This document shows, piece by piece, positions 17,146-25,161 of a stretch of 64,000 bases of DNA. Source of the stretch: Lachnospiraceae bacterium (GTDB lineage: Bacteria; Bacillota; Clostridia; Lachnospirales; Lachnospiraceae). The notes under the pieces were generated by a model that saw only the letters and a list, made by a program, of their open reading frames with translations, searched no databases and was not told the DNA's origin. Numbering within the stretch: the stretch's first letter is position 1; every line of letters begins with the position of its first letter. The translations under genes were made by a program, and so were the position numbers. The stretch spans positions 62,001 through 126,000 of the forward strand of contig CABJAM010000012.1 in NCBI GenBank assembly GCA_902363555.1, written 5' to 3'.

Positions 17146-18543
17146 TTAATCAAACAGGGCGCTCATGGAGCGTACACGGTCGAGATTCGTCATGGCGTCC
17201 GCATTATTTATAAATACCACATCTTTAACATTATTCTCTGTGACCAGCTTGTAGACGCTGTTCCCATAGGGAGGATATTCATTAAAATATCTGTAATCTA
17301 CAATATAGATATGCTGGTAATGATCCACAAGAAACGGTATGAAGGCATTTCCGTAGGATTCCTTGATAACGACACAGGCGGAGCCATCGGTCAGTGCGGG
17401 ATTATCGATCTGGGCATAGACCTCATCACCGGCGACAAAGGTGCTGTATTTACCGTCGGACCGGTAATCGGATACGTCAAAAATAACGTTCCAGTACGTC
17501 TTATCGAGTGTGTGATCCACATAAAACATGTCATTGGTTCCTTTGGGCTTATAGGCAGTGATCGTATCCGGATTGCTTTTTAAGGAAGGGGCCTGGTTGC
17601 TGCTGGAATAAAAGCTGCCCACGAAATTTGGAAAATCGATCTTTTCGTAATCGGTCAGCGGCGTGGGCGTCAATCCTTTGGCGGCGCAGAACTGCTCATA
17701 AGCATAGTAGGCGCCCAGGGCAGTCCAGTGGTGGTCGGTGCGGAAGTAAATATACTCGCTGTTATGCTTTTTCAGAGTATCGAAAACATTGACGGTTTTT
17801 ACCTTGCTGTTCATATTATTAATATTGGAATAAATGTAATCGATGGCTTTTTTCTGGTCATTGGAGCCCAGCTTTTCCTGAACACTGTCATCCAGGCTGA
17901 CGCCGGAGCTGGTGGGAATGAGGAGCGTGTAGACATCAGCGATGCCGTCCAGACGCTTTTGTGCTTTATTCATCATATTAATATATGCGTTGGCGCCGTC
18001 CAGATTGAAATAATAGATTTCAAACGCCTGATCGCCGGTAACATAGACAGTGCCGGCGGCCTCGGGAACGGTGTGGATCGTGCCGTCGGGAAGTGTTTCC
18101 TCCTGGGTTTCTGGCGGCGCAGTCTCGTCGGTGCTGTTTGCCGCATCATTTTTATCGGTTTCTTCTGTTTTGGTCACCATCATGCCGCCCTCGGGGATAT
18201 CGTCGCCGGTTTTACCGCTGTTTGCTACGATCTGTTCACCCTGGATGCCGTACATATTTTTCATGCCGGAATTGGCGGACAGCAGGGCTTCGCGGAAAGG
18301 AAATGTGTCCGCATACCATGTGGATATCTGGTTGAAAAAGCTGCCGTCCAGCAGGGATGCCGCTGAAATTTGGGGGAACTTTTCCAGCTCGCGTTTTTCC
18401 AGGGCGGATTCCTTCGGGCGCAGCGGCAGCAGCAGGCCGACACACGCGATCACGAGCAGCACAAGAAAAAAGACCTGGATTTTGATGGACAGATACGTTT
18501 TTTGTATCTTTATCTTTTTGCTTTTATCTGTCATCTTCTTCAT
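17146..18543 (-). CDS. DHHW family protein (AlgJ/AlgX-like)
   Basis: 465 residues. A cytoplasmic Lys-rich start and one membrane helix (about 22-45, IQVFFLVLLVIACVGLLLPL) are followed by an exported domain. The DHHW family signature is YFRTDHHWTALGAYYAYEQF at about residue 265; a C-terminal VIKESYGNAFIPFL resembles the SGNH-like serine block. An acidic, Thr/Glu-rich insert at about 110-145 looks disordered. Related proteins act with MBOAT acyltransferases in O-acetylation of polysaccharides. The ATG at 18543 is eight bases after GGTGA; an in-frame GTG at 18555 is less likely. A second DHHW gene and an MBOAT gene lie 1-3 kb away on the other strand. Confidence 0.85.
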   Translation of the reverse strand: MKKMTDKSKKIKIQKTYLSIKIQVFFLVLLVIACVGLLLPLRPKESALEKRELEKFPQISAASLLDGSFFNQISTWYADTFPFREALLSANSGMKNMYGIQGEQIVANSGKTGDDIPEGGMMVTKTEETDKNDAANSTDETAPPETQEETLPDGTIHTVPEAAGTVYVTGDQAFEIYYFNLDGANAYINMMNKAQKRLDGIADVYTLLIPTSSGVSLDDSVQEKLGSNDQKKAIDYIYSNINNMNSKVKTVNVFDTLKKHNSEYIYFRTDHHWTALGAYYAYEQFCAAKGLTPTPLTDYEKIDFPNFVGSFYSSSNQAPSLKSNPDTITAYKPKGTNDMFYVDHTLDKTYWNVIFDVSDYRSDGKYSTFVAGDEVYAQIDNPALTDGSACVVIKESYGNAFIPFLVDHYQHIYIVDYRYFNEYPPYGNSVYKLVTENNVKDVVFINNADAMTNLDRVRSMSALFD

Positions 18544-18706
18544 TCTATCAATCACCGTCTCTCTGAATATTTGTCTCTATTTTATAATACTTTGAACTTT
18601 ATTACAATATGAGGACGGTAAAGATTTCATGTCAATTCATATTCACTTAGATGTGTTCGGCTCTCTGGAAAGGTATATGGAATTTGTAAAAATTTGGGCG
18701 AAGTGA

Positions 18707-18735
18707 TTGACATTTTATGGGAAAAGTGTTATATT
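18707..18735 (+). promoter_or_regulatory. Promoter of rubrerythrin
   Basis: Perfect TTGACA (18707-18712), 17-base spacer, TATATT (18730-18735), 45 bases before the ATG. Confidence 0.85.
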
Positions 18736-18780
18736 AGATAAAAATAGTAATCATTCTTAATTTATAGGAGGTATTTTATT

Positions 18781-19317
18781 ATGGCTGAATTAAAAGGTTC
18801 ACAAACAGAAGCTAATCTCTGGACAGCATTTGCCGGGGAGTCTCAGGCGAGAAACAAATATACTTATTTTGCAAGCAAGGCTAAAAAGGAAGGATATGAG
18901 CAGATATCCGCATTATTCCTTGAGACGGCGAATAACGAAAAAGAGCATGCAAAAATCTGGTTCAAGCTTCTGGATGGCATCCATGACACTGCTCAGAATC
19001 TGAAAGATGCCGCAGCCGGCGAAAACTACGAGTGGACGGATATGTATGCGGGCTTTGCTAAAACTGCAAAAGAGGAAGGCTTTGACCATATCGCTTACCT
19101 TTTTGAATCCGTAGGTAAGATTGAAAAGGAGCATGAGGAGAGATATAAAAAGCTTCTTGAAAATGTGGAAGGCGGTCTTGTATTCTCCAGAGATGGTGAT
19201 ATGATCTGGCAGTGCGCAAACTGCGGCCATATCCATGTAGGCCCCAAAGCTCCGGATGTATGTCCGGTGTGCAACCATCCACAGGCTTATTTCCAGATCC
19301 AGGCTAAAAATTATTGA
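18781..19317 (+). CDS. rbr: Rubrerythrin
   Basis: 178 residues. The four-helix diiron domain has LWTAFAGESQARNKYTYFA, LFLETANNEKEHAKIW and a second EKEHEERY. The C-terminal rubredoxin-like domain has WQCANCGHIHVG and CPVCNHPQAYF, giving the two CxxC pairs. Reduces hydrogen peroxide in anaerobes. ATAGGAGGT is an ideal ribosome-binding site; with a consensus promoter and strong terminator it is a well-expressed single gene. The base run 18743-18760 is AT-rich but I could not assign a PerR box with confidence. Confidence 0.97.
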   Translation: MAELKGSQTEANLWTAFAGESQARNKYTYFASKAKKEGYEQISALFLETANNEKEHAKIWFKLLDGIHDTAQNLKDAAAGENYEWTDMYAGFAKTAKEEGFDHIAYLFESVGKIEKEHEERYKKLLENVEGGLVFSRDGDMIWQCANCGHIHVGPKAPDVCPVCNHPQAYFQIQAKNY

Positions 19318-19331
19318 TCATAAAGTATAAC

Positions 19332-19362
19332 CGGGCGCCGCATACGCGGCGTCCGATTTTTT
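19332..19362 (+). terminator. Terminator of rubrerythrin
   Basis: 10-bp stem 19332-19341 / 19346-19355 (CGGGCGCCGC, loop ATAC, GCGGCGTCCG, one G-U pair) followed by ATTTTTT. Confidence 0.92.
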
Positions 19363-19450
19363 GCGCGCAGCAGTCGGGTGCACGAAGCAACGGGCCATAA
19401 AAGGGGAGCTTGCTCACCTTTGCGGCGACTGCCGCGACCCGACGCGCGAG
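19363..19450 (+). repeat. GC-rich interspersed repeat, copy B
   Basis: Core 19382-19444: ACGAAGCAACGGGCCATAAA ... GCGGCGACTGCCGCGACCCG. The flanks GTCGGGT (19373-19379) and ACCCGAC (19437-19443) are complementary, so this copy could fold as one long hairpin. Confidence 0.75.
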
Positions 19451-19540
19451 TTATTGTTGTAATAATGGGCATGATAATTTATAATAGGAACTATGCGAAG
19501 TGCAGCAGAGTAAGCTGATTTTTGGGGAAAGGATGCAACC

Positions 19541-20953
19541 ATGGTATTTTCCGGTCTAATGTTTTTATTCAGATTTTTGCCGGCCGTATTGCTGGCCTAC
19601 TATATAAGTCCGAAACGGTACCGGAATGCGGTGCTGTTTTTCTTCAGCCTAATTTTCTATGCGTGGGGTGAGCCGGTTTACGTATGTCTGATGCTTTTTT
19701 CCACGGTTGTGGATTACATTCATGGACGGCTTGTGGAAAAATATGTGGAGCAGGGGCAGCGCACCAAAGCCAGGCTGACGGTGGCATCGTCGGTCGTTAT
19801 CAATCTGGCGCTGCTGGGATTTTTTAAATATGCGGATTTTCTGATCCAGGTGATCCATCAGGTGACCGGGCTTTCGCTGGCTCCTTTAAACCTGCCGCTG
19901 CCGGTAGGTATATCCTTTTATACATTTCAGACGATGTCCTATACAATTGATGTCTATCGCCGGGAAGCCAAAGCTCAGCACAATATTCTGTCCTTCGGCT
20001 GCTATGTGGCCATGTTTCCCCAGCTTATCGCCGGACCCATCGTCCGCTTTAAAACCATTGCCGGGCAGCTTTTGCAGCGGCGGGAGAGTGTGGATCAGTT
20101 TGCAGCCGGCGTTGAACGATTTACGATCGGTCTTGGTAAAAAGGTGCTGCTGGCCAATAACGCCGGCCTGCTTTGGGATGCGTCAGCCGCCGGGAGCGGG
20201 GCGACGGTTTTATCGGCCTGGCTTGGCATACTGGCCTTTGGATTTCAGATTTATTTTGACTTTTCCGGCTATTCCGATATGGCCATCGGTCTTGGAAAAA
20301 TGTTTGGTTTTGAATTTTTGGAAAACTTTAATTATCCATATATATCCAGATCCATTACGGAATTTTGGCGGCGCTGGCACATTTCCCTCGGCCAGTGGTT
20401 CCGGGAATATGTGTATATTCCCCTGGGCGGCAACCGGCGCCATCCGCTGCGAAATATAATGATCGTCTGGCTTTTGACCGGACTGTGGCACGGTGCCAGT
20501 CTCAATTTTATTTTATGGGGGATTTATTACGGCGCATTCCTCCTTCTGGAAAAGTATGTATTAAAGCGGTGGATGGAGCGCTGGCCGTCCTGGGTCTTAC
20601 ATGCATATACGCTCTTGGTCGTTTATTTTGGATGGCTTTTGTTTGCCTACGAGGATATGGCCGGTATGGGCGCACATTTCCTGGCATTGTTCGGCGTGGG
20701 CACCGGTGCGGTTTTGGGGAGCGGCATATATCTGCTGTATACGAATCTTATACTGATTCTTATTATGATCGCTGGCAGCACGCCATGGACGGGAAAACTG
20801 TATGCCTGTCTGGCTGGACGGCTTGCTAGATACAGACACGGCGGCGCGGCGCTTGGCGCCATAAAGCTGATTGTGGGAGCCGCCATATGGGTCCTTTCTC
20901 TGGCGTATCTGGTGGACGCCACCTATAACCCGTTTTTATATTTCCGATTTTAA
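19541..20953 (+). CDS. MBOAT family O-acyltransferase (AlgI-like)
   Basis: 470 residues, with about ten hydrophobic segments. Conserved MBOAT blocks: LPVGISFYTFQTMSYTIDVY, FPQLIAGPIVRF, FDFSGYSDMAIGLGKMFGF, ITEFWRRWHISLGQWFREYV and LTGLWHGASLNFILWG, where the His is the catalytic candidate. The AlgI branch moves acetyl groups across the membrane to surface polysaccharides. The next gene, 24 bases on, encodes a DHHW protein, the usual partner. GGGGAAAGGA is the ribosome-binding site. The acceptor polymer cannot be told from sequence. Confidence 0.93.
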   Translation: MVFSGLMFLFRFLPAVLLAYYISPKRYRNAVLFFFSLIFYAWGEPVYVCLMLFSTVVDYIHGRLVEKYVEQGQRTKARLTVASSVVINLALLGFFKYADFLIQVIHQVTGLSLAPLNLPLPVGISFYTFQTMSYTIDVYRREAKAQHNILSFGCYVAMFPQLIAGPIVRFKTIAGQLLQRRESVDQFAAGVERFTIGLGKKVLLANNAGLLWDASAAGSGATVLSAWLGILAFGFQIYFDFSGYSDMAIGLGKMFGFEFLENFNYPYISRSITEFWRRWHISLGQWFREYVYIPLGGNRRHPLRNIMIVWLLTGLWHGASLNFILWGIYYGAFLLLEKYVLKRWMERWPSWVLHAYTLLVVYFGWLLFAYEDMAGMGAHFLALFGVGTGAVLGSGIYLLYTNLILILIMIAGSTPWTGKLYACLAGRLARYRHGGAALGAIKLIVGAAIWVLSLAYLVDATYNPFLYFRF

Positions 20954-20977
20954 GACAAGCGGTTAGGAGTGAAATTA

Positions 20978-22213
20978 TTGAAAAAAATAAAGCAATCCTA
21001 TTGTATCTGTTTTGTGTTCTGTATTTTATTGGCCGGACTGACCATCCTGAGTATTGTAAAGCCATCCCGGGGCTTTTCTGAAAATGAAAACCGTTATTTG
21101 CAGACGATGCCTGAATGGACGGCCGAACGCTTTTTTTCCGGAGCCTTTGGCCAGGAATACGAAACTTATCTGGCCGACCAGTTCATTGCCAGAGATGCGT
21201 GGATCGGGCTGAAAGCAGCAACTGAGCTGGCCCGGGGAATGCGGGATATGAACGGTGTTTATTTTGGCCGTGACGGCTACCTCATGGAAAAAACATCAGC
21301 CGAAGTCTTTGAGAGCGCGCAGGCTCAAAAAAATATGGAATTTTTGAAAGCTTTTATTGAAAAATATTCCGGCGCTGCCACAGAAGCTGGCGATGATGTT
21401 TCGGATATTGTCAATGCGGTTCCGCATATCGTCAATGATGTTCCGGACATAGTTTGCCGCGTCCTGTTCGTGCCGACAGCTTCCGCCATACTTAAGGATA
21501 AGCTGCCCGGATTTGCCCCGTCGTATGATCAGGAGCTTTGGCTTGAAAAAGCGGCTGAGGATCTGGGCGCGGATGTACTTATACCGATCTGCCCGGAATT
21601 TAGCGAAATAAATGCGTTTTACGGAGATGAACGAAGTCTCTATTATCATACAGACCATCACTGGACCAGCTTCGGCGCTTTTAGTGCATATGAGATATGG
21701 GCCAACGCCGCGGGGTTAAACGCTGTACCCGAGAGCCGTTTTAAGATCACCACGGTGACAGATTCTTTTTATGGAACGCTTAATTCAAAAGTAAATATCA
21801 GGACCGCCGCTGACACCATAGAGGCCTATGAGGGTCCTGTTTATAAAATAACCTACAACGAAGGCCAGCGCACCACGGATAGCCTTTTTGATGACAATGC
21901 ACTGAACGGAAAAGATAAATATGCGTTTTTCCTTGGCGGGAACTTCGGTCTGATCGACATGGAAGCTTCCTGGCCCGGGCAGGAGGACATTACACGCCAA
22001 AACCGCCGTCTTCTCATCATCAAGGATTCTTATGCCAACAGCTTTGCCGGCTTTATCGCCCCTCATTTTGAGCAGACGATCCTTGCGGACCTGCGTTACA
22101 CTAACGCCAAAATATCCGACATTATCGAAAAATATAGAATTACCGATATTTTAATCCTGTACAGTACAAAAAATTTTGTGGAGGATAAAAATATCTATAA
22201 GCTGCTTTACTGA
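20978..22213 (+). CDS. DHHW family protein (AlgJ/AlgX-like)
   Basis: 411 residues, starting MKKIKQSYCICFVF with one N-terminal membrane helix, then an exported domain. The signature SLYYHTDHHWTSFGAFSAYE is at about residue 220 and LIIKDSYANSFAGFI near 345. A TTG start at 20978 is preferred: TAGGAG ends at 20969, eight bases upstream, whereas the GTG at 20969 would overlap that signal. Residues about 141-161 come from a triplicated 21-bp unit. Follows the MBOAT gene closely, so the two probably act together in polymer O-acetylation. Confidence 0.85.
   Translation: MKKIKQSYCICFVFCILLAGLTILSIVKPSRGFSENENRYLQTMPEWTAERFFSGAFGQEYETYLADQFIARDAWIGLKAATELARGMRDMNGVYFGRDGYLMEKTSAEVFESAQAQKNMEFLKAFIEKYSGAATEAGDDVSDIVNAVPHIVNDVPDIVCRVLFVPTASAILKDKLPGFAPSYDQELWLEKAAEDLGADVLIPICPEFSEINAFYGDERSLYYHTDHHWTSFGAFSAYEIWANAAGLNAVPESRFKITTVTDSFYGTLNSKVNIRTAADTIEAYEGPVYKITYNEGQRTTDSLFDDNALNGKDKYAFFLGGNFGLIDMEASWPGQEDITRQNRRLLIIKDSYANSFAGFIAPHFEQTILADLRYTNAKISDIIEKYRITDILILYSTKNFVEDKNIYKLLY
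21398..21460 (+). repeat. Three tandem 21-bp repeats inside the DHHW gene
   Basis: Units at 21398, 21419 and 21440 encode VSDIVNA, VPHIVND and VPDIVCR. The period is a multiple of three, so changes in copy number would keep the frame. Confidence 0.85.
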
Positions 22214-22326
22214 TCTATAAGCTGCGTTGCTAACTTGCAGCAGTTCACCGGAACCAGGGGCATTGGTAAACAAGTTGTGCCTGCCCTGTCTGAACGCCGC
22301 TTTTCGCCAAATTTCTGAAATAGCAA

Positions 22327-22354
22327 TTGAATTTGCGTCAGAATATGATAAAAT
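22327..22354 (+). promoter_or_regulatory. Promoter of the isomerase-like gene
   Basis: TTGAAT (22327-22332), 16-base spacer, TAAAAT (22349-22354), 40 bases before the ATG. Just upstream a 13-base direct repeat ATCTATAAGCTGC (22193 and 22213) duplicates the end of the DHHW gene. Confidence 0.65.
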
Positions 22355-22393
22355 AAAACAATAGAAAATAAGTATTCAGGAGGAATTGCAGAT

Positions 22394-23308
22394 ATGAAAT
22401 TAGGTTTCGTAAGTGCCATTTTAGGAGATTTACCCTTTGAAGAAATGATCGACTTCGCAGCGGACCACGGCTTTGAGTGCGTGGAGGTTGCATGCTGGCC
22501 CCAGGGAAAGGCTCTGCGCAGATATGCCGGCGTTACCCATATTAATGTGGACGAGCTGGATGATGAAAAAATAGCTTATATCCAGAAATATACAGCGGAC
22601 AGAGGCATTCAGATCTCGTCCTTAGCTTACTATCCAAACACGATGGACCCGGATCTGGAGAAGAGAAATACATATGTGGAGCATCTGAAAAAACTCATCG
22701 TTGCCTCAAACAAACTGGGTGTTGGCATGGTAACCACGTTTGTCGGCCGTGTACCTGATAAAACCGTGGAAGAAAACCTGGAGATCGTAAAGGAAGTATG
22801 GCCGCCCATCGTCAAGGTTGCCGAGGAGAATAACGTAAAGATCGCTATTGAAAACTGTCCGATGCTTTTTACAAACGATGAATGGCCGGGCGGACAGAAT
22901 GTGATGACTACGCCTGCCAACTGGAGAAAGGTTTTTGAAATCATCGACAGCCCCAACTTTGGTATTAACTATGATCCATCTCATTTTGTATGGCAGCAGA
23001 TCGATTATATTAAACCGATCTATGAATTTAAGGATAAGATTTTCCACGTTCATTATAAGGATATCAAGATTTATCAGGACAAGCTGGCTGACGTGGGCAT
23101 CATGGCCACACCGCTGCAGTATATGTCTCCCAAGCTTCCGGGCCTTGGCGATGTAGACTGGGGTAAATATGTATCTGCTCTGACCGATATCGGTTATGAT
23201 GGCTGTACCTGCATCGAGGTGGAGGATAAAGCCTTTGAAAAGAATATGGACGACGTGAAGAAATCCATTATTTTATCAGAAAAATACATGAGACAGTTTG
23301 TTATCTGA
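22394..23308 (+). CDS. Sugar phosphate isomerase/epimerase family protein
   Basis: 304 residues, a complete AP-endonuclease-2/xylose-isomerase-like TIM barrel. Metal-site candidates occur in order: IAIENCP (Glu), INYDPSHFVWQ (Asp, His), FHVHYKD (His) and TCIEVED (Glu). GGFECVEVACWP-like residues near the start are typical of inositol- and ketose-epimerase relatives. The substrate cannot be named. AGGAGGAATTGCAG precedes the ATG. It has its own promoter and a terminator at 23365, so it is transcribed alone. Confidence 0.88.
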   Translation: MKLGFVSAILGDLPFEEMIDFAADHGFECVEVACWPQGKALRRYAGVTHINVDELDDEKIAYIQKYTADRGIQISSLAYYPNTMDPDLEKRNTYVEHLKKLIVASNKLGVGMVTTFVGRVPDKTVEENLEIVKEVWPPIVKVAEENNVKIAIENCPMLFTNDEWPGGQNVMTTPANWRKVFEIIDSPNFGINYDPSHFVWQQIDYIKPIYEFKDKIFHVHYKDIKIYQDKLADVGIMATPLQYMSPKLPGLGDVDWGKYVSALTDIGYDGCTCIEVEDKAFEKNMDDVKKSIILSEKYMRQFVI

Positions 23309-23313
23309 TGCGA

Positions 23314-23340
23314 AACCGTTCAGATAGGCTGAACTGTTAT
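23314..23340 (+). repeat. Palindromic repeat, GTAACAGTTC family
   Basis: AACCGTTCAGATAGGCTGAACTGTTAT: half-sites and spacing match the copy at 7886, with the same central AGAT-GG-C pattern. It lies six bases after the isomerase-like gene; another AACAGTTG follows at 23348. Confidence 0.7.
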
Positions 23341-23352
23341 CTGATTCAACAG

Positions 23353-23381
23353 TTGACTCTTTTGGGCTCCCGGGATATAAT
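23353..23381 (+). promoter_or_regulatory. Promoter nested in a terminator, upstream of cls
   Basis: TTGACT (23353-23358), 17-base spacer, perfect TATAAT (23376-23381). The -10 box is in the loop of the terminator at 23365-23397; initiation near 23388 would skip the left arm. Confidence 0.65.
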
Positions 23382-23397
23382 ATTCCGAGAGCCTTTT
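23365..23397 (+). terminator. Terminator of the isomerase-like gene
   Basis: Stem GGCTCCCGG (23365-23373) with CCGAGAGCC (23385-23393), one mismatch, then TTTT. Confidence 0.7.
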
Positions 23398-23401
23398 AAG
23401 T

Positions 23402-23485
23402 GAGCGAAAGCAAAAAGCCACAAAGGGGAGCACGCTTAAAACTGCGGCTGCTGCCGTGACCCGGCAAAGCGGAGCCGGGTACATG
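23402..23485 (+). repeat. GC-rich interspersed repeat, copy C
   Basis: GCGAAAGCAAAAAGCCACAA ... GCGGCTGCTGCCGTGACCCG, then GGCAAAGCGGAGCC. The end ACCCGGC/GCCGGGT can form a small hairpin. It lies in the leader of cls. Confidence 0.7.
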
Positions 23486-23510
23486 AGACAAACCGGGGAG
23501 AGGAGAACCT

Positions 23511-25040
23511 ATGAAAAAATTATTGAAACTGCTGTTGAGCCGGCTTGTTATTGTCGGAATACTTATTTTACTTCAGGTGGCATGGCTTCTTGTGGCATTT
23601 TTTCACCTCAGTAATTATTCAGTGCTGATCCGTATCTTTTTCACCGCCCTGAGCATTCTTGTGGCTTTGTGGATCATTAATAAACGGGATAATCCGGCCT
23701 ATAAGCTGGCCTGGATCGTGCCCATTATGCTTGTACCGCTTCTTGGCGGGCTGATGTATCTGGCTATGGGCAATAAAAACCCGACCCGTGGGATGCGCTG
23801 GCGTCTGGAGCGGGCCGGATGCCGTATACTGCATCTGGTCAAACAGGATGAGGCGGTACGCGATGAAATCCAGGCCATGAATCCCCATGTGGCCGGTCAG
23901 GCGACCTATCTGGAAAAGTGCGGCTTTCCTATTTACAAAAATTCCACGGCCCAGTATTTTCCCACAGGGGAAGACTGTTATAAAGTGATGATCAGTGAGC
24001 TGAAAAAAGCGAAGCACTATATTTTTATGGAATACTTTATCGTGGCTGATGGCGTGATGTGGCAGGGGATTTTAGACATTCTGAAGCAGAAGGTGAAAGA
24101 GGGCGTGGAGGTCCGTTTCATTTATGACGATATGGGCTGTGTGTCGCTTTTACCGCTCCATTATTATAAACAGATGGAAGCCATAGGGATCAAGTGTATG
24201 GCTTTTAACCGCTTCATTCCCGTATTTTCTCTGGCCATGAACAACCGCGATCACCGGAAAATACTTGTTATTGACGGACATACGGCATTTTCCGGCGGTA
24301 TTAATCTGGCGGATGAGTATATTAATGAAATCGTCCGTTTTGGTTATTGGAAGGATACGGCCATCATGGTCCGCGGTGAGGCCGTTTGGAACTTTACCGT
24401 CATGTTTTTACAGACCTGGAATGCATTTTATAAAGAGACGGATGCGGATTTCCTGCCATACAAAACCGATGTCCATATTAAAGAAGAATACGTGGACGGA
24501 TTTATACAGCCTTACGGGGATTCCCCGCTGGATGACGAGGTGGTGGGAGAGAGCGTCTATTTAAATATTATCAACCAGGCGGACCGGTATGTCTATATTT
24601 TCACACCGTACCTCATTATCGACAATGAGATGATGACCGCCTTATGTATGGCGGCCAAGCGCGGGGTGGATGTGCGCATTGTGACGCCGGGGATACCTGA
24701 CAAAAAGATGATCTTTATGTTGACGCAGTCTTATTATGAGCAGCTTTTGGAAAATGGCGTGCGTATATTTGAGTACACGCCGGGCTTTATCCATGCCAAG
24801 TGTTTTGTGGCGGATGATATTATAGCCACTGTGGGCACGATCAATCTGGATTACCGGAGCCTTTATCTGCATTTTGAGTGCGGCGTTTATATGTATCGCT
24901 CAAAGGCCGTGATGGATGTGAAGCGGGATGCCATCGAAACGATCGGGCATAGCCGTGAGATCATGCTCAAGGATACGCGTACAGGATTTTTTAAAGGGCT
25001 GTTCCAGGCGGTGCTCAGAGTGTTTGCGCCGTTACTGTGA
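23511..25040 (+). CDS. cls: Cardiolipin synthase
   Basis: 509 residues. Two N-terminal membrane helices (about 10-30 and 38-56) and a third hydrophobic stretch form the usual Cls start. Two phospholipase D motifs give the active site: HRKILVIDGHTAFSGGINLA and HAKCFVADDIIATVGTINLD. Joins two phosphatidylglycerol molecules to cardiolipin at the membrane. GGGGAGAGGAG precedes the ATG. Monocistronic, with its own terminator at 25058. Confidence 0.94.
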   Translation: MKKLLKLLLSRLVIVGILILLQVAWLLVAFFHLSNYSVLIRIFFTALSILVALWIINKRDNPAYKLAWIVPIMLVPLLGGLMYLAMGNKNPTRGMRWRLERAGCRILHLVKQDEAVRDEIQAMNPHVAGQATYLEKCGFPIYKNSTAQYFPTGEDCYKVMISELKKAKHYIFMEYFIVADGVMWQGILDILKQKVKEGVEVRFIYDDMGCVSLLPLHYYKQMEAIGIKCMAFNRFIPVFSLAMNNRDHRKILVIDGHTAFSGGINLADEYINEIVRFGYWKDTAIMVRGEAVWNFTVMFLQTWNAFYKETDADFLPYKTDVHIKEEYVDGFIQPYGDSPLDDEVVGESVYLNIINQADRYVYIFTPYLIIDNEMMTALCMAAKRGVDVRIVTPGIPDKKMIFMLTQSYYEQLLENGVRIFEYTPGFIHAKCFVADDIIATVGTINLDYRSLYLHFECGVYMYRSKAVMDVKRDAIETIGHSREIMLKDTRTGFFKGLFQAVLRVFAPLL

Positions 25041-25057
25041 TCTGCTGATAATTAAGT

Positions 25058-25113
25058 AAATACCGAACTGACGGATGTCCTTTTTGCGGCTGCTGGTCAG
25101 TTCGGTATTTTTT
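25058..25113 (+). terminator. Terminator of cls
   Basis: 15-bp perfect stem 25058-25072 / 25096-25110 (AAATACCGAACTGAC and its complement) with a 23-base loop, followed by T residues. It may act in both directions for the convergent nrdB. GCGCGAAGCAATGAC after it (25114-25128) resembles the start of the GC-rich repeat. Confidence 0.88.
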
Positions 25114-25161
25114 GCGCGAAGCAATGACGGGTGTGTGTTCTTTTGGCCGCCGGCCAGTGTT

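Noticed and set aside
18743..18760. Possible PerR or Fur box upstream of rubrerythrin
   Set aside because: AT-rich with some ATTATA-like words, but no alignment to the consensus better than expected by chance.
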